The notes beneath the pieces are model-generated. The model was not told the origin of the DNA. It saw only the letters and a list, made by a program, of their open reading frames with translations, and did no database searches. Below, piece by piece: positions 1 to 8,676 of a stretch of 14,936 nucleotides of DNA (position 1 is the first letter of the stretch; each line of letters opens with the position of its first letter). Source of the DNA: Streptococcaceae bacterium (GTDB taxonomy: Bacteria; Bacillota; Bacilli; Lactobacillales; Streptococcaceae); contig JAIRLR010000020.1 of the NCBI GenBank assembly GCA_031259195.1, positions 1 to 14,936 on the forward strand. Direction: 5' to 3'. A program made the translations under genes and the position numbers.

Positions 1-6
1 TATGGA

Positions 7-3000
7 TTATGTCTGGCCCGGCGGTGGCGGTGGCGGTGCTACAACCAAAGCACCATTTAAGAAATTAAGATATTGCATAACAGATTCTGGATCATTAGGA
101 TCTATTATCAAATTCAATACGGTAAATCCGGCATCTGCATTTGCTAACATTGCCAAATCATTTAAAACATTGTTTTCATTATATGCATTTACTAACCTCC
201 CATTTCTTTTCGCAGTCTCATATGCATCCTTTATTTTATTCATAAAAACCTTGTTTTTTTGAAAAGTTAAGAAGTCAGCAATCATATCTGTAGTTACTTC
301 TCCAGCATCATCTATTGGGGTCACCCCATCAGCTTTCATATACACCTTACCAGTGGCATTCATGCTATTTGCTACTATAATTCGAGCTATCCCTTTCCTA
401 GCAAGTGAGTTCCATCCCATTGGGAGATTCTGCATTATTGATCTAAAATCAGGATCACTAATTAATTTGTTATATTTATTTGCTAAATCTTCCTCCTCTT
501 GAGGAATAATTATGTCTCTTCCCTGAAAAGAAATTACCACTCTACCTGATGGCAGAACATTACCTCTGTCAGTATCTTGGCTTAATTGAATTAAATAATC
601 AAAATATTGAACAAGTATTCTCCAATTTAAGTTAATAGGTGCCCTAGTTCCTTGTAGTACGTCTTGAAAAAATCTTCTATCAGAACCCGTTTTGATATAT
701 CTATATATAGCAATCGCTGTTCCTTCATTTAAATAATTAGGAAGCGGCGTTGTTGATGTTATTCCATCCGGTAAAAGGTTTTTAACTAGCACATATTTAG
801 TTTCAGCATCAACCTTTGCTGCAATTTCATCAACAGACATTCCTGAGGCTGCTAGTCTCGCGTTTGCAATTCTCGTTTTCCAAGCTTTATAAGAAAGAAA
901 ACGATAAACATCTTCTTCTGTTGTCCTTATTTTACTTTTTGGCATACCGATTCTAAATAAAAACTCAAGATATTCTGAATCTTCTGATATTCTTCCGTGA
1001 AATTTCAGGAGCTCTTGGGTATGCAAGTTAGCGCCCCGACTTAAAGTTACAGCGGTATTACTATCCGCTTTTTTAGCTTCAGCATTTAATTGATTAAATT
1101 CATCCACAGAAAGATTAGCAGTAGCTTCTTTGATCGCATTCCTAGGATTCGAATATGAATCAGATAATTTTCTAAAAATATTTTCCACTTCATTTTCATT
1201 TGCGCCTGCTGCATTAGAAGTATCAGTTCTAGCACTATTTAACGTAAGAATTTTACGCTCATTTTGCAATAAAACATAAGACGCCGCGTTTTCTAAAGCA
1301 TTAATTAAAGAATTAACATCAGTTTTGTTAGAAAATGCAATAGATGGTGCATCATTATGTGAAAGTTGCTGTCTATATTCTTCGTAAAGTGCTTCCTTAA
1401 ACTTGAAAATTCCTGTTTTATATTCTGTTAAGTTAACATTAGAACTTGTTGAGTCAAGACTATTAACAAATTTATCTTTAATTTCTTGAAACAAAGATGA
1501 AGCATAAGAAGTTTTGATAAAATTATCTGGTAATTTATCTATTGGTAGCTTTAAGATTTTCATTACGTTATATGTCGGAATATTATAAGGTTCTTTTGAA
1601 TAAAGACCTCTTACCTTATCATCGCTATTCTTAGCATCAAAAAATTCTTTCTGTGAACGAAATTGTTCTTTAGCTCTAGCAATAATTTGTTCAAGATTAA
1701 GATTGGGCTCATTTGCGCTCCATTTTTCCATGTCAAACATAACAGCATTCAGCTCAACTAATGGAACTAGTTCTTTTAATTGATCCAAACTAAGAGTTTC
1801 CCTTAAGAATAACGCTTTGAAATGAGAGAAAGCATTAATTTTACCCATAATTTGTTGATGTAAGTCATTATATACTTTTTGTTGTTTTATCCTTTCTCCT
1901 TCTTGTATACAAGTTAATAATATTTGTTGTAATCTAAATGCTTCTGGTGGAGTTAAAAGTGAAAAAAGACTGTCAAAAGTTAAATTAGAAGAAGATTGCC
2001 ATTGAAATATTGCTATTTTCAAATCGTTTAGACCTTCCATATAACTTTCGCCACCAGATAAAGTCGCAGAATTCAAACCTTTTATAGAATTTATAAACGT
2101 CCAAATATCAAGGATTTTCTGTACAGCAGAGACATCCTGTGAAAGTGCTGTTTTATCAGTCCTATTTAAAGATGACAACCAACCTTGTAAAAAGGCCGTT
2201 AATTCTGATAAATCTTCCGTTTCTTGTTGTGAATAATCTGAACCTAAATTATTCAAGACAGATATAGCATTCATTAATGCTGCTTTAATATCTGGATTTG
2301 TAGATATAAAAGGGTTTATCTGATCTCTAACTTCTGTTGGAAATTGTGCAAAAAAATCACTAGCAGTTTTTAATTTTTCCCTATCTCTTGTAGTAAACTC
2401 AATACCATCTACGTCAAATACTGATACTTTTGTAACAAATTCATCATCTTTGATCACATCTACTCTAAATGGAGTTAATTCTCCCTTTAAAGCTTTATTT
2501 TGTATAGTTAAAGATTTAAGTTCTTGCTGTATTTCTTCATTAGCAGAATCAACTGTCGCTTTAAGTTTTTGTAATTCAGCTTCAGATTTTTCAAGTTCAG
2601 ATTTTAATCTAGCTAGTTCAGCTTTGTCTGATTGGTATTTTGCCATTTCAGCTTGATATGCTTTTTCTTCTTTTTCTAATTTTGCTTTCAGTTCATCTCG
2701 TTCTTGTATTTGTTGTTTTAATTTAGACTGAAGCTGTCTTTGTCTTGATTTTAGATCTTCAAGTCTTTGAGGATCTGTTTCAATCTCTAGTTCTTTTTCT
2801 ATGTCTGAAATTAATTGCTCAGTAACTTGAATTCTTTCATCTTTTTCTTTTAATTCTTCTTTGTGAAGTTCGATTTTACCGTTTAATTCATCAAGTCTTA
2901 CTTGATGGAAATTAAGCACCTTTTCACGTGCGGCGATCATTTCTTTTTGAGTGCCGACTGTTTCGTTTAGTGCTCGTATTTCAGCGTCGCGTTTTGCTTG

Positions 3001-3564
3001 TTCTTTTAATAACGCGTCAGCTTTGGCTTGGATTTCTTTTAGCTGTTTGGCTTTTTCTAAGTTTTCTAGTGATGGCAGTTCTACGAGCTCAACAACTTTT
3101 TCGACAACAGGTGTTACAGTTTCATTCCCTTCATTTGCGCTTACTTGTTGTGTACTTGTTGATTCTCCATCCACTGGAGAAGGTAGAGTTTCAGTCCGTT
3201 GCAACGTAGGAACATCATCAGGATTAATTCCCTCAATTAGTATTTGAGGTAGAACTTTTGAAACATCATCTTGCTCATCTACTGATGAACTTGATCCTGG
3301 GAAAATACTAAAAGCAGCGTTTTGCCCTTTTTCTAAAATTTTTGCATCACTTACAAAATGAGAATCCTCTTCTGATTTTTCAGGCTGTCTATCACCATAT
3401 AGTTCCTCACTTTCACCTAAAATTCTCCTCACAGGTGTGGGTAAAAGTTGAATGAATGCACGAGTTGTAACTGGCACCAACATTCCAACAATCATAGAAC
3501 TACCAATTACTACCCACTTCTTCTTTACCTTATGCAGCTTTTTTCTTTGATTTATTTCCCCCAA
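7..3564 (-). CDS. Secreted coiled-coil protein with variant KxYKxGKxW signal peptide and polyproline C-terminus
   Basis: I do not recognise this as a named family. The start is TTG at 3564, chosen because an AAGGGGGGG ribosome-binding run lies 7 nt upstream; the TAA stop is at 7-9, so the gene is complete at 1185 aa. Residues 9-17 read K-L-H-K-V-K-K-K-W followed by VVIGSS, which matches the KxYKxGKxW signal with Tyr to His and Gly to Lys; a hydrophobic segment runs to about residue 33. Residues 50-160 are acidic and Ser/Thr-rich linker. About 165-365 is a long Lys/Glu/Gln-rich coiled coil. The remaining 800 residues look globular and mostly helical. The end is VVAPPPPPPGQT, with six consecutive prolines, likely needing EF-P for translation. 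No LPxTG motif, serine-rich repeat or C-terminal membrane anchor is visible, so it is presumably released or held non-covalently. Export is well supported; the role is unknown. Confidence 0.85.
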   Translation of the reverse strand: MGEINQRKKLHKVKKKWVVIGSSMIVGMLVPVTTRAFIQLLPTPVRRILGESEELYGDRQPEKSEEDSHFVSDAKILEKGQNAAFSIFPGSSSSVDEQDDVSKVLPQILIEGINPDDVPTLQRTETLPSPVDGESTSTQQVSANEGNETVTPVVEKVVELVELPSLENLEKAKQLKEIQAKADALLKEQAKRDAEIRALNETVGTQKEMIAAREKVLNFHQVRLDELNGKIELHKEELKEKDERIQVTEQLISDIEKELEIETDPQRLEDLKSRQRQLQSKLKQQIQERDELKAKLEKEEKAYQAEMAKYQSDKAELARLKSELEKSEAELQKLKATVDSANEEIQQELKSLTIQNKALKGELTPFRVDVIKDDEFVTKVSVFDVDGIEFTTRDREKLKTASDFFAQFPTEVRDQINPFISTNPDIKAALMNAISVLNNLGSDYSQQETEDLSELTAFLQGWLSSLNRTDKTALSQDVSAVQKILDIWTFINSIKGLNSATLSGGESYMEGLNDLKIAIFQWQSSSNLTFDSLFSLLTPPEAFRLQQILLTCIQEGERIKQQKVYNDLHQQIMGKINAFSHFKALFLRETLSLDQLKELVPLVELNAVMFDMEKWSANEPNLNLEQIIARAKEQFRSQKEFFDAKNSDDKVRGLYSKEPYNIPTYNVMKILKLPIDKLPDNFIKTSYASSLFQEIKDKFVNSLDSTSSNVNLTEYKTGIFKFKEALYEEYRQQLSHNDAPSIAFSNKTDVNSLINALENAASYVLLQNERKILTLNSARTDTSNAAGANENEVENIFRKLSDSYSNPRNAIKEATANLSVDEFNQLNAEAKKADSNTAVTLSRGANLHTQELLKFHGRISEDSEYLEFLFRIGMPKSKIRTTEEDVYRFLSYKAWKTRIANARLAASGMSVDEIAAKVDAETKYVLVKNLLPDGITSTTPLPNYLNEGTAIAIYRYIKTGSDRRFFQDVLQGTRAPINLNWRILVQYFDYLIQLSQDTDRGNVLPSGRVVISFQGRDIIIPQEEEDLANKYNKLISDPDFRSIMQNLPMGWNSLARKGIARIIVANSMNATGKVYMKADGVTPIDDAGEVTTDMIADFLTFQKNKVFMNKIKDAYETAKRNGRLVNAYNENNVLNDLAMLANADAGFTVLNLIIDPNDPESVMQYLNFLNGALVVAPPPPPPGQT

Positions 3565-3620
3565 AAAAATTCCCCCCCTTTTTTTAATGTTTATATTTTT
3601 ACAAAAATCTATTTAAATGA

Positions 3621-3649
3621 AATATTGATAATAGATCTTTGCACTTCAA
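3621..3649 (-). promoter_or_regulatory. Candidate promoter for the coiled-coil gene (proximal)
   Basis: Read on the minus strand, TTGAAG (3644-3649) is followed after 17 nt by AATATT (3621-3626). Both hexamers are only partial matches to the sigma-70 consensus. It would give a leader of about 50 nt. This competes with the distal candidate at 3705-3734. Confidence 0.3.
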
Positions 3650-3690
3650 CTACACTCTCAAGTATAGATGGACAAAAACACAAAAAGAGG

Positions 3691-3772
3691 AATGGGTAAT
3701 ATTTTCTATATTTTCCATTAAATATACTTATCAAGGCCCTTAATTTCTGATAGAAATGGGTAATATTTTCTA
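3691..3772 (-). promoter_or_regulatory. Two direct copies of an 18-bp motif upstream of the coiled-coil gene
   Basis: AATGGGTAATATTTTCTA occurs exactly at 3691-3708 and again at 3755-3772, 64 bp apart and in the same orientation. A near-copy (18/20 over the extended motif) lies upstream of the sortase operon at 14081-14100. I found no similar copy elsewhere in the window. The position upstream of two minus-strand genes suggests a regulator binding site; the regulator is unknown. Confidence 0.55.
3705..3734 (-). promoter_or_regulatory. Candidate promoter for the coiled-coil gene (distal)
   Basis: On the minus strand TTGATA (3729-3734) is followed after 18 nt by TATAGA (3705-3710). The -10 element lies 44 nt downstream of the distal motif copy (3755-3772), close to the 42-nt gap between the third motif copy and the TATAAT of the sortase promoter. 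The proximal motif copy overlaps the -10 region, so it could act as a second or repressing site. It would leave a leader of about 130 nt. Confidence 0.35.
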
Positions 3773-3820
3773 CAGATGAAAATTTTCAAAAATAATCCAC
3801 AAAATTACAAACTTATTTTA

Positions 3821-4981
3821 TTATTGATCATTCTTATAACGCAAATTACCATCTAAGTATGTTGCCAGAAGCGTCATATCAGGATTTAAAACCACAAAAT
3901 CAGCGGCCCGACTAGTAAAAATTTTTCCGCAACGCTCATTTATTTTACAGCTTATCGCAGGGATAAGGCTTGCCATCATAATAGCTTCCTCACTAGTTGC
4001 AAGCTCCCAGTCTACAACATTTTTTACAGCGTCTTTTAGCTGTAAAACAGAGCCCGCCAGATTTCCCGAAAGCAGTCGCGCTGCGCCATTTTTAACCTCA
4101 ACATCAAACTCTCCTAATGTATAATGACCCTCCGGCATGCCTCCTGCTCGCATACAGTCCGTAATCAAGGCCACATGATCATGCCCTACAGCATTAAGCA
4201 AAATCTGAGCAGCATTTGGATGAACATGATGGCCATCACAAATCAACTCGGCATAGGTATGCTTTTGACTCATCACCGCGCCCACCATTCCCGGCTCGCG
4301 ATGCGTTAAGCCGCGCATACCGTTGTATGCATGAACCCAAACACTCGCTCCCGCATCCACGGCACACTTTGCTTCATTAAAAGTTGCATTAGAGTGACCA
4401 AGCGCTACCACAACTCCTTCTTGAACTACCTGATTTATAAAATCGTAAGCGCCGGGCAGCTCAGGAGCCACAGCAATTTTTTTAATCAAACCATAAGCTG
4501 CTTTTTGCCATTTATGAAACTCCTCAACGCTTGGGCTTCTCATATATAAAGGATTTTGCGCCCCTTTATATTCCTTGGTAAAATAAGGCCCTTCAAGATA
4601 AATTCCTTGAATCTTGGCGCCTTTTGCTTCCTTATAGTGCTCTCCAAGTCCTTTTACAACTTCTTTAAGCAACTCATACTCTGCCGTTAAAGTCGTCGGC
4701 AAAAAAGACGTTACTCCACAACTAAGCAAACTCTCTGACATCGTTGTAATAACATCCTCCCAGTTATTATCCATCACATCTACACCATTAAATCCATGAA
4801 TATGGATATCAACAAACCCTGGAGCAAGCCACTTTCCTGAATAATCAATAACTTCTACTGATGGATCTGGCAACTCTTCATAAAATTTGCCAAACTTATC
4901 ATCTTGAACTTCTAAATATCCCCGACCTTTCGTGGAATCAGCATAAAAAAACTTATCTGCCAAAATATATTTTTTCGCCAT
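3821..4981 (-). CDS. nagA: N-acetylglucosamine-6-phosphate deacetylase
   Basis: This cytoplasmic metal-dependent amidohydrolase converts GlcNAc-6-phosphate to glucosamine-6-phosphate plus acetate, feeding amino-sugar catabolism and cell-wall recycling. The 386-aa protein has the metal-binding HIHG (His60, His62), LEGPYF (Glu130), GHSNA (His196), VHAYNGM (His217) and the catalytic ITDCM aspartate (Asp275), followed by a LSGNLAGS block typical of NagA. The start is ATG at 4981: GGATGGAG lies 7-8 nt upstream, while the in-frame ATG at 5020 has no ribosome-binding site and would add 13 residues unlike the family. It stands alone, with no nagB beside it, and is divergent from nadB. A TTGACA lies at 5028-5033 on the minus strand, but I could not pair it with a convincing -10. 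The fold and family assignment are secure. Confidence 0.95.
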   Translation of the reverse strand: MAKKYILADKFFYADSTKGRGYLEVQDDKFGKFYEELPDPSVEVIDYSGKWLAPGFVDIHIHGFNGVDVMDNNWEDVITTMSESLLSCGVTSFLPTTLTAEYELLKEVVKGLGEHYKEAKGAKIQGIYLEGPYFTKEYKGAQNPLYMRSPSVEEFHKWQKAAYGLIKKIAVAPELPGAYDFINQVVQEGVVVALGHSNATFNEAKCAVDAGASVWVHAYNGMRGLTHREPGMVGAVMSQKHTYAELICDGHHVHPNAAQILLNAVGHDHVALITDCMRAGGMPEGHYTLGEFDVEVKNGAARLLSGNLAGSVLQLKDAVKNVVDWELATSEEAIMMASLIPAISCKINERCGKIFTSRAADFVVLNPDMTLLATYLDGNLRYKNDQ

Positions 4982-5124
4982 GTTTAATCTCCATCCTTTA
5001 AAAGAAATTTCCGCTAACATTTTACGTTGTCAAAAAACTGCGGTCAAAATATTGAGTTGTGTAATGAAAAAGTACAAAAAAATCAAAATCCTAACACGAA
5101 CATCAAGCACAATCCATGAAATAA

Positions 5125-5149
5125 TGATAAACTTATATAAAGTGATAAA
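5125..5149 (+). promoter_or_regulatory. Possible operator upstream of nadB
   Basis: TGATAAA is repeated directly at 5125-5131 and 5143-5149, an 18-bp period, and the copies flank ACTTATATAAAGT, which has palindromic ACTT/AAGT arms. The block ends 22 bp before the nadB ATG, a suitable place for a repressor of NAD synthesis. I cannot match it to a remembered NiaR or NrtR consensus, and the DNA is AT-rich, so chance is possible. Confidence 0.2.
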
Positions 5150-5171
5150 TGCGGAGACGAAATTAAATATA

Positions 5172-6638
5172 ATGAAAAAAAAGGTTGTAATTGTTGGTAG
5201 TGGGCTAGCAGGATCTTTTCTGGTGATGCTTCTTCAAGATGATTGTAAAGTGACACTTTTAACAAAGGGTAATGTGAGTGAGAGTAACTCTATGCTGGCG
5301 CAAGGTGGGATTGCCGCAGTTATGTCAAAAAGTGATTCTTTGACTTCACATGTTCATGATACCTTGGTAGCGGGGAGTTTTCATAATGATGTCAAAGTGG
5401 TTGAAACTGTTATCGAAGAAGGTCCGGAAATTTTACAAGAATTAATGAACCTTGGTCTTGGTTTTGATCAAGACGCTCATGGCAATCTTTTATATGGAAT
5501 GGAAGGAGCACATTCTCAAAGGCGGATTTTGCATAGTGGTGGAGATCAAACTGGGCGTATCATCACATCTTTTGTGCAAAGTAAGTGGAAAAATGTAGAA
5601 ATGATCGCCAGTGCTTACGCTGTAGACATTATTAAGCAAAATGAAAAAGCTTGTGGGCTGATTTACTTAGACAAGGAAGGCAATTGGCAAGAAATTTTTG
5701 CCGATGATATTATTCTTGCAACTGGTGGAATTGGTGGATTATTTCCATATACAAGTAACGATCAAACACTTACGGGAGATGGTGTTGCTTTAGCAATGCG
5801 CGCAGGAGCACAGGCGAAAGATTTAGAGTTTATTCAGTTTCATCCAACAATTTTTTCAGTGGATGGGCATTGTTGTGGTTTGGTCTCAGAAGCTGTGCGT
5901 GGGGATGGCGCGCGTTTAGTTAATGATCTGGGCGCGTATTTTATGGAAGAAGTCCATCCTCTTGGGGACTTGGCTGCGCGCGATATTGTCAGTTGCAAAG
6001 TTTACCAGCAAACATTAAATGGAAGAAAAATTTTTTTAGATATTGCCGATGTTCAGAACTTTACAAAACGTTTTCCAACAATTGATCAAAATTTGAAAAA
6101 ATATGGCTTTAATGTTGAGAGGGATAAGTTGATTCCTATTCAACCAGGTGCGCATTTTTTGATGGGTGGGGTTAAAACTGATCTTTCAGGAGCAACAAGC
6201 GTTTCTAACTTATATGCAGTGGGAGAGGTTGCTTGTAGCGGTGTTCACGGGGCGAATCGTTTGGCAAGTAATTCTTTGCTGGAGATTTTAGTCTTTGCTA
6301 AGCGAGTTGCTACAGATATTAAAAATAAAACTCTCGCTTTGCAAGATAGCTTTATAAAGGAAAATAAAGAAATCGAAAGTTTACCAAATCTACCGACAGT
6401 TCAAGAATTGCAAAAACGCGCTTGGAAAGCTATTGGTATTGTTCGTGAAACTGCAAAAATGAAAGAATTTTTGGCGTGGTTGGAGCAATTTACTCTTGTG
6501 GAGCAAATTCCCAGAAATTGGTCGAAAAAAGAAATTGAATGCTATAATTTATGTCAAATAGCTTGCGATATTACCAAAATGGCCTTGGCGCGGAAAAAAA
6601 GCTTGGGCGCGCACTATATTTTGCGGAAAGAAATATAA
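5172..6638 (+). CDS. nadB: L-aspartate oxidase, quinolinate synthetase B subunit
   Basis: This FAD enzyme oxidises L-aspartate to iminoaspartate, the first step of de novo NAD synthesis, and hands it to NadA. Counting from ATG 5172, the 488-aa protein shows the dinucleotide-binding GSGLAG (9-14), SMLAQGGIAA (40-49), HSGGDQTGR (121-129), EFIQFHPT (219-226), SEAVRGDGA, LAARD with the probable catalytic Arg270, PGAHFLMGG (325-333) and GVHGANRLASNSLLE (357-371). An open frame extends upstream to 4980, but those 64 residues are unlike the family and cross into the nagA leader, so I reject them. The chosen ATG lacks a good ribosome-binding site (GGAG is 15 nt away); homology decides the start. The protein is somewhat shorter than the usual 500-540 aa, mainly at the C-terminus. 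The gene is first in the cluster, 22 bp before nadC. Confidence 0.94.
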   Translation: MKKKVVIVGSGLAGSFLVMLLQDDCKVTLLTKGNVSESNSMLAQGGIAAVMSKSDSLTSHVHDTLVAGSFHNDVKVVETVIEEGPEILQELMNLGLGFDQDAHGNLLYGMEGAHSQRRILHSGGDQTGRIITSFVQSKWKNVEMIASAYAVDIIKQNEKACGLIYLDKEGNWQEIFADDIILATGGIGGLFPYTSNDQTLTGDGVALAMRAGAQAKDLEFIQFHPTIFSVDGHCCGLVSEAVRGDGARLVNDLGAYFMEEVHPLGDLAARDIVSCKVYQQTLNGRKIFLDIADVQNFTKRFPTIDQNLKKYGFNVERDKLIPIQPGAHFLMGGVKTDLSGATSVSNLYAVGEVACSGVHGANRLASNSLLEILVFAKRVATDIKNKTLALQDSFIKENKEIESLPNLPTVQELQKRAWKAIGIVRETAKMKEFLAWLEQFTLVEQIPRNWSKKEIECYNLCQIACDITKMALARKKSLGAHYILRKEI

Positions 6639-6660
6639 CTATATTAAGGAAGATATTGTT

Positions 6661-7509
6661 TTGAATGAACTTTTAGCTAAAGAGAAGATAAAAGAGTTTT
6701 TACTTGAAGATATTGGTACTGGAGATCTGACGGTATCCAGTATTTTTAGTAAAGATGCACAAGGTAGTGGTGAGTTTATTGCCAAGTCTGATGGCATTAT
6801 TTGTGGTTTAAAGATTCCTGCGATGGTGTATGAGTTATTAAAAGATGCTGAGTTTACGCCATTAGTTTCCGAGGGGCAACAAGTTTATAAGGGGGATGTT
6901 CTTGGGCATGCAAAAGGAAAGATCCAAATTTTATTAACTGGTGAGCGCGTAGCTTTAAACTTAATGCAGCGGATGAGTGGCATTGCAACTAAGACAGCTG
7001 AGGCTATTACAAGACTTGATGATCCAACGATTCAAGTTTGTGATACACGTAAGAGCGTGCCGTATCTTCGTTTATTTGATAAATATGCAGTAAAAGTGGG
7101 CGGTGGCAAAAATCATCGTTTTGGTCTATATGATGGTGTGATGTTAAAGGACAATCATCTCTCCTATGCTGGCGGTTTAAAAGAAGCAGTGGAAAAAGTT
7201 CGCAACGCTCAGGGGCATATGGTTAAGATCGAAGTAGAAGTTGAGACCAAAGAGCAGCTACGAGAAGCGATTGCAGCAAAAGCTGATATTATTATGTTTG
7301 ATAATCGAACTCCTGCTGAAATTAAAGAATGGCGTAAAATAGTGCCAAAAAGTATTTTGGTGGAAGTTTCTGGTGGGATTACAATAAAGACGATCCATCA
7401 GTTTAAAGGTTGCGGAGTTGATTTTATATCAATGGGCGAGTTAATGCATTCGGTTAAGGCTTTTGATATTAGTTTTTTAGATACAATGAGCGAAAAAAGA
7501 TATAAATAG
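6661..7509 (+). CDS. nadC: Nicotinate-nucleotide pyrophosphorylase (quinolinate phosphoribosyltransferase)
   Basis: This cytoplasmic enzyme joins quinolinate with PRPP and decarboxylates it to nicotinate mononucleotide, the third step after NadB and NadA. The start is TTG at 6661 with AAGGAAG 8 nt upstream; the nearby ATG at 6665 is out of frame. The 282-aa length is normal for the family. Motifs in order are DIGTGDLT (17-24), NLMQRMSGIAT (100-110), DTRKS (128-132), GGGKNHR (147-153), KDNH (163-166), the acidic EVEVE strand (191-195), IMFDN (211-215) and VEVSGGI (234-240), covering the quinolinate-binding Arg/Lys/His set and the phosphate loop. It sits 22 bp after nadB and 21 bp before nadA, so co-transcription is very likely. 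Confidence 0.95.
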   Translation: MNELLAKEKIKEFLLEDIGTGDLTVSSIFSKDAQGSGEFIAKSDGIICGLKIPAMVYELLKDAEFTPLVSEGQQVYKGDVLGHAKGKIQILLTGERVALNLMQRMSGIATKTAEAITRLDDPTIQVCDTRKSVPYLRLFDKYAVKVGGGKNHRFGLYDGVMLKDNHLSYAGGLKEAVEKVRNAQGHMVKIEVEVETKEQLREAIAAKADIIMFDNRTPAEIKEWRKIVPKSILVEVSGGITIKTIHQFKGCGVDFISMGELMHSVKAFDISFLDTMSEKRYK

Positions 7510-7530
7510 ACCTGTTTAGGAGGAGACAAG

Positions 7531-8640
7531 GTGCTTGATTTAAAGGCATTTGAAAAACAAGCGATCCCTACAATGTATGAAGAGGCAAAGAATTATGATT
7601 TAAAGAAAATCATTCAAAAGCAAAAAGCAAAACTTGGCGATAAGTTAGTTCTTTTAGCCCATCATTATCAAAAAGATGATATTGTTGAATGGGCTGATGA
7701 AGTTGGCGATTCATTGGAATTGGCAAAGAAGGTTAGTAATCACAAACAAGCCGAAGTCATTGTTTTTTGTGGTGTGCATTTTATGGCTGAGACAGCAGAT
7801 ATTCTAACAGCTCAAAAACAAAAAGTATTATTGCCTGATTTATCTGCAGGTTGTTCGATGGCCGATATGGCAAATGCTAATCAACTGAAAATTGCATGGA
7901 GTAAACTTAAGTCTTTATTTAATGATACCGTTTTACCTATAACTTATATTAACTCTACTGCCGAAGTAAAAGCCTTTATTGGCCGATATGGCGGGGTTAC
8001 TGTTACTTCTGGCAATGCCGAAGAGATCGTCTCTTGGGCTTTTACGCAAAGCAAACGAATTCTTTTTTTACCTGATAAGCACTTGGGTTGTAATACAGCA
8101 TATCACTTGGGAATTCCGCTTAATCAAATGGCTACGTGGCATCCGGCAACGAAAGATTTAAGTTATGAGGGCGATTTGCAGGATGTTCGGGTGATCTTAT
8201 GGGAAGGTTTTTGTTCTGTGCATCAGCAGTTTACGCCTTTGCAAGTTAAGCGTATGCGCAAGCTTTTTCCTGATATTAAAGTAATTGTTCATCCAGAGTG
8301 TCGCAAGGATGTTGTTGACTTGGCTGATGATTTTGGTTCAACAGCAAAGCTTATCAAGCTAACACACAAAGCAAAGCCAGGAGATCGTCTTGCTATCGGA
8401 ACAGATAATAACTTGGTTGGTCGTTTACAAAAAGAAATGAAAGAAAAAGGAGTCTTTGTTCACTTTCTAAATCCTATGGCTTGCGCATGTTTGACGATGA
8501 ATCGCATTGATTTGCCGCACTTGGCTTGGATTCTGGATGAGTTAGCTGCAGGACGTGTGCAAAATCAAATCACTGTTTTTGATGAGACAACAAAATGGGC
8601 TAAGCTTACGCTTGATAAGATGTTAGAGCTAACAAAATAA
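7531..8640 (+). CDS. nadA: Quinolinate synthase A, [4Fe-4S] enzyme
   Basis: NadA condenses iminoaspartate (from NadB) with dihydroxyacetone phosphate to make quinolinate, using an oxygen-sensitive [4Fe-4S] cluster. The start is GTG at 7531 with AGGAGGAG 5 nt upstream, a strong site. At 369 aa it matches the longer Bacillus-type form. Likely cluster ligands are Cys108 (SAGCSMAD), Cys228 (EGFCSVHQQF) and Cys318 or Cys320 (NPMACACLTMN). Other family landmarks are LLAHHYQKDDI (41-51), FCGVHFMAETA (79-89), YINSTAEVKA and HPEC (254-257). It lies 21 bp after nadC. No nifS-like desulfurase accompanies it, unlike in some other Firmicutes, so cluster assembly must rely on genes elsewhere. Confidence 0.95.
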   Translation: MLDLKAFEKQAIPTMYEEAKNYDLKKIIQKQKAKLGDKLVLLAHHYQKDDIVEWADEVGDSLELAKKVSNHKQAEVIVFCGVHFMAETADILTAQKQKVLLPDLSAGCSMADMANANQLKIAWSKLKSLFNDTVLPITYINSTAEVKAFIGRYGGVTVTSGNAEEIVSWAFTQSKRILFLPDKHLGCNTAYHLGIPLNQMATWHPATKDLSYEGDLQDVRVILWEGFCSVHQQFTPLQVKRMRKLFPDIKVIVHPECRKDVVDLADDFGSTAKLIKLTHKAKPGDRLAIGTDNNLVGRLQKEMKEKGVFVHFLNPMACACLTMNRIDLPHLAWILDELAAGRVQNQITVFDETTKWAKLTLDKMLELTK

Positions 8641-8676
8641 TGTAAATCAAGCCATGGTTCTTAGGAAGGTGAATAA

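Noticed and set aside
7..42. Formin-like FH1 segment suggested by coiled coil plus polyproline
   Set aside because: There is a single short proline run at the extreme C-terminus, no FH2-like domain after it, and an N-terminal bacterial export signal.
2..262. Plus-strand frame starting with a polyglycine run
   Set aside because: It is the antisense of the polyproline tail and C-terminus of the coiled-coil gene, with no ribosome binding site in view.
3691..3772. CRISPR array from the two 18-bp repeats
   Set aside because: There are only two copies, the repeat is short and AT-rich, and the third copy lies 10 kb away at another promoter.
5019..5036. Catabolite-responsive element upstream of nagA
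   Set aside because: The sequence around 5020-5033 keeps the TGACAACG half but fails at three key positions of the second half.
4980..5171. 64-residue N-terminal extension of nadB
   Set aside because: It is unlike aspartate oxidases, which begin close to the FAD GxGxxG motif, and it overlaps the nagA start region and leader.
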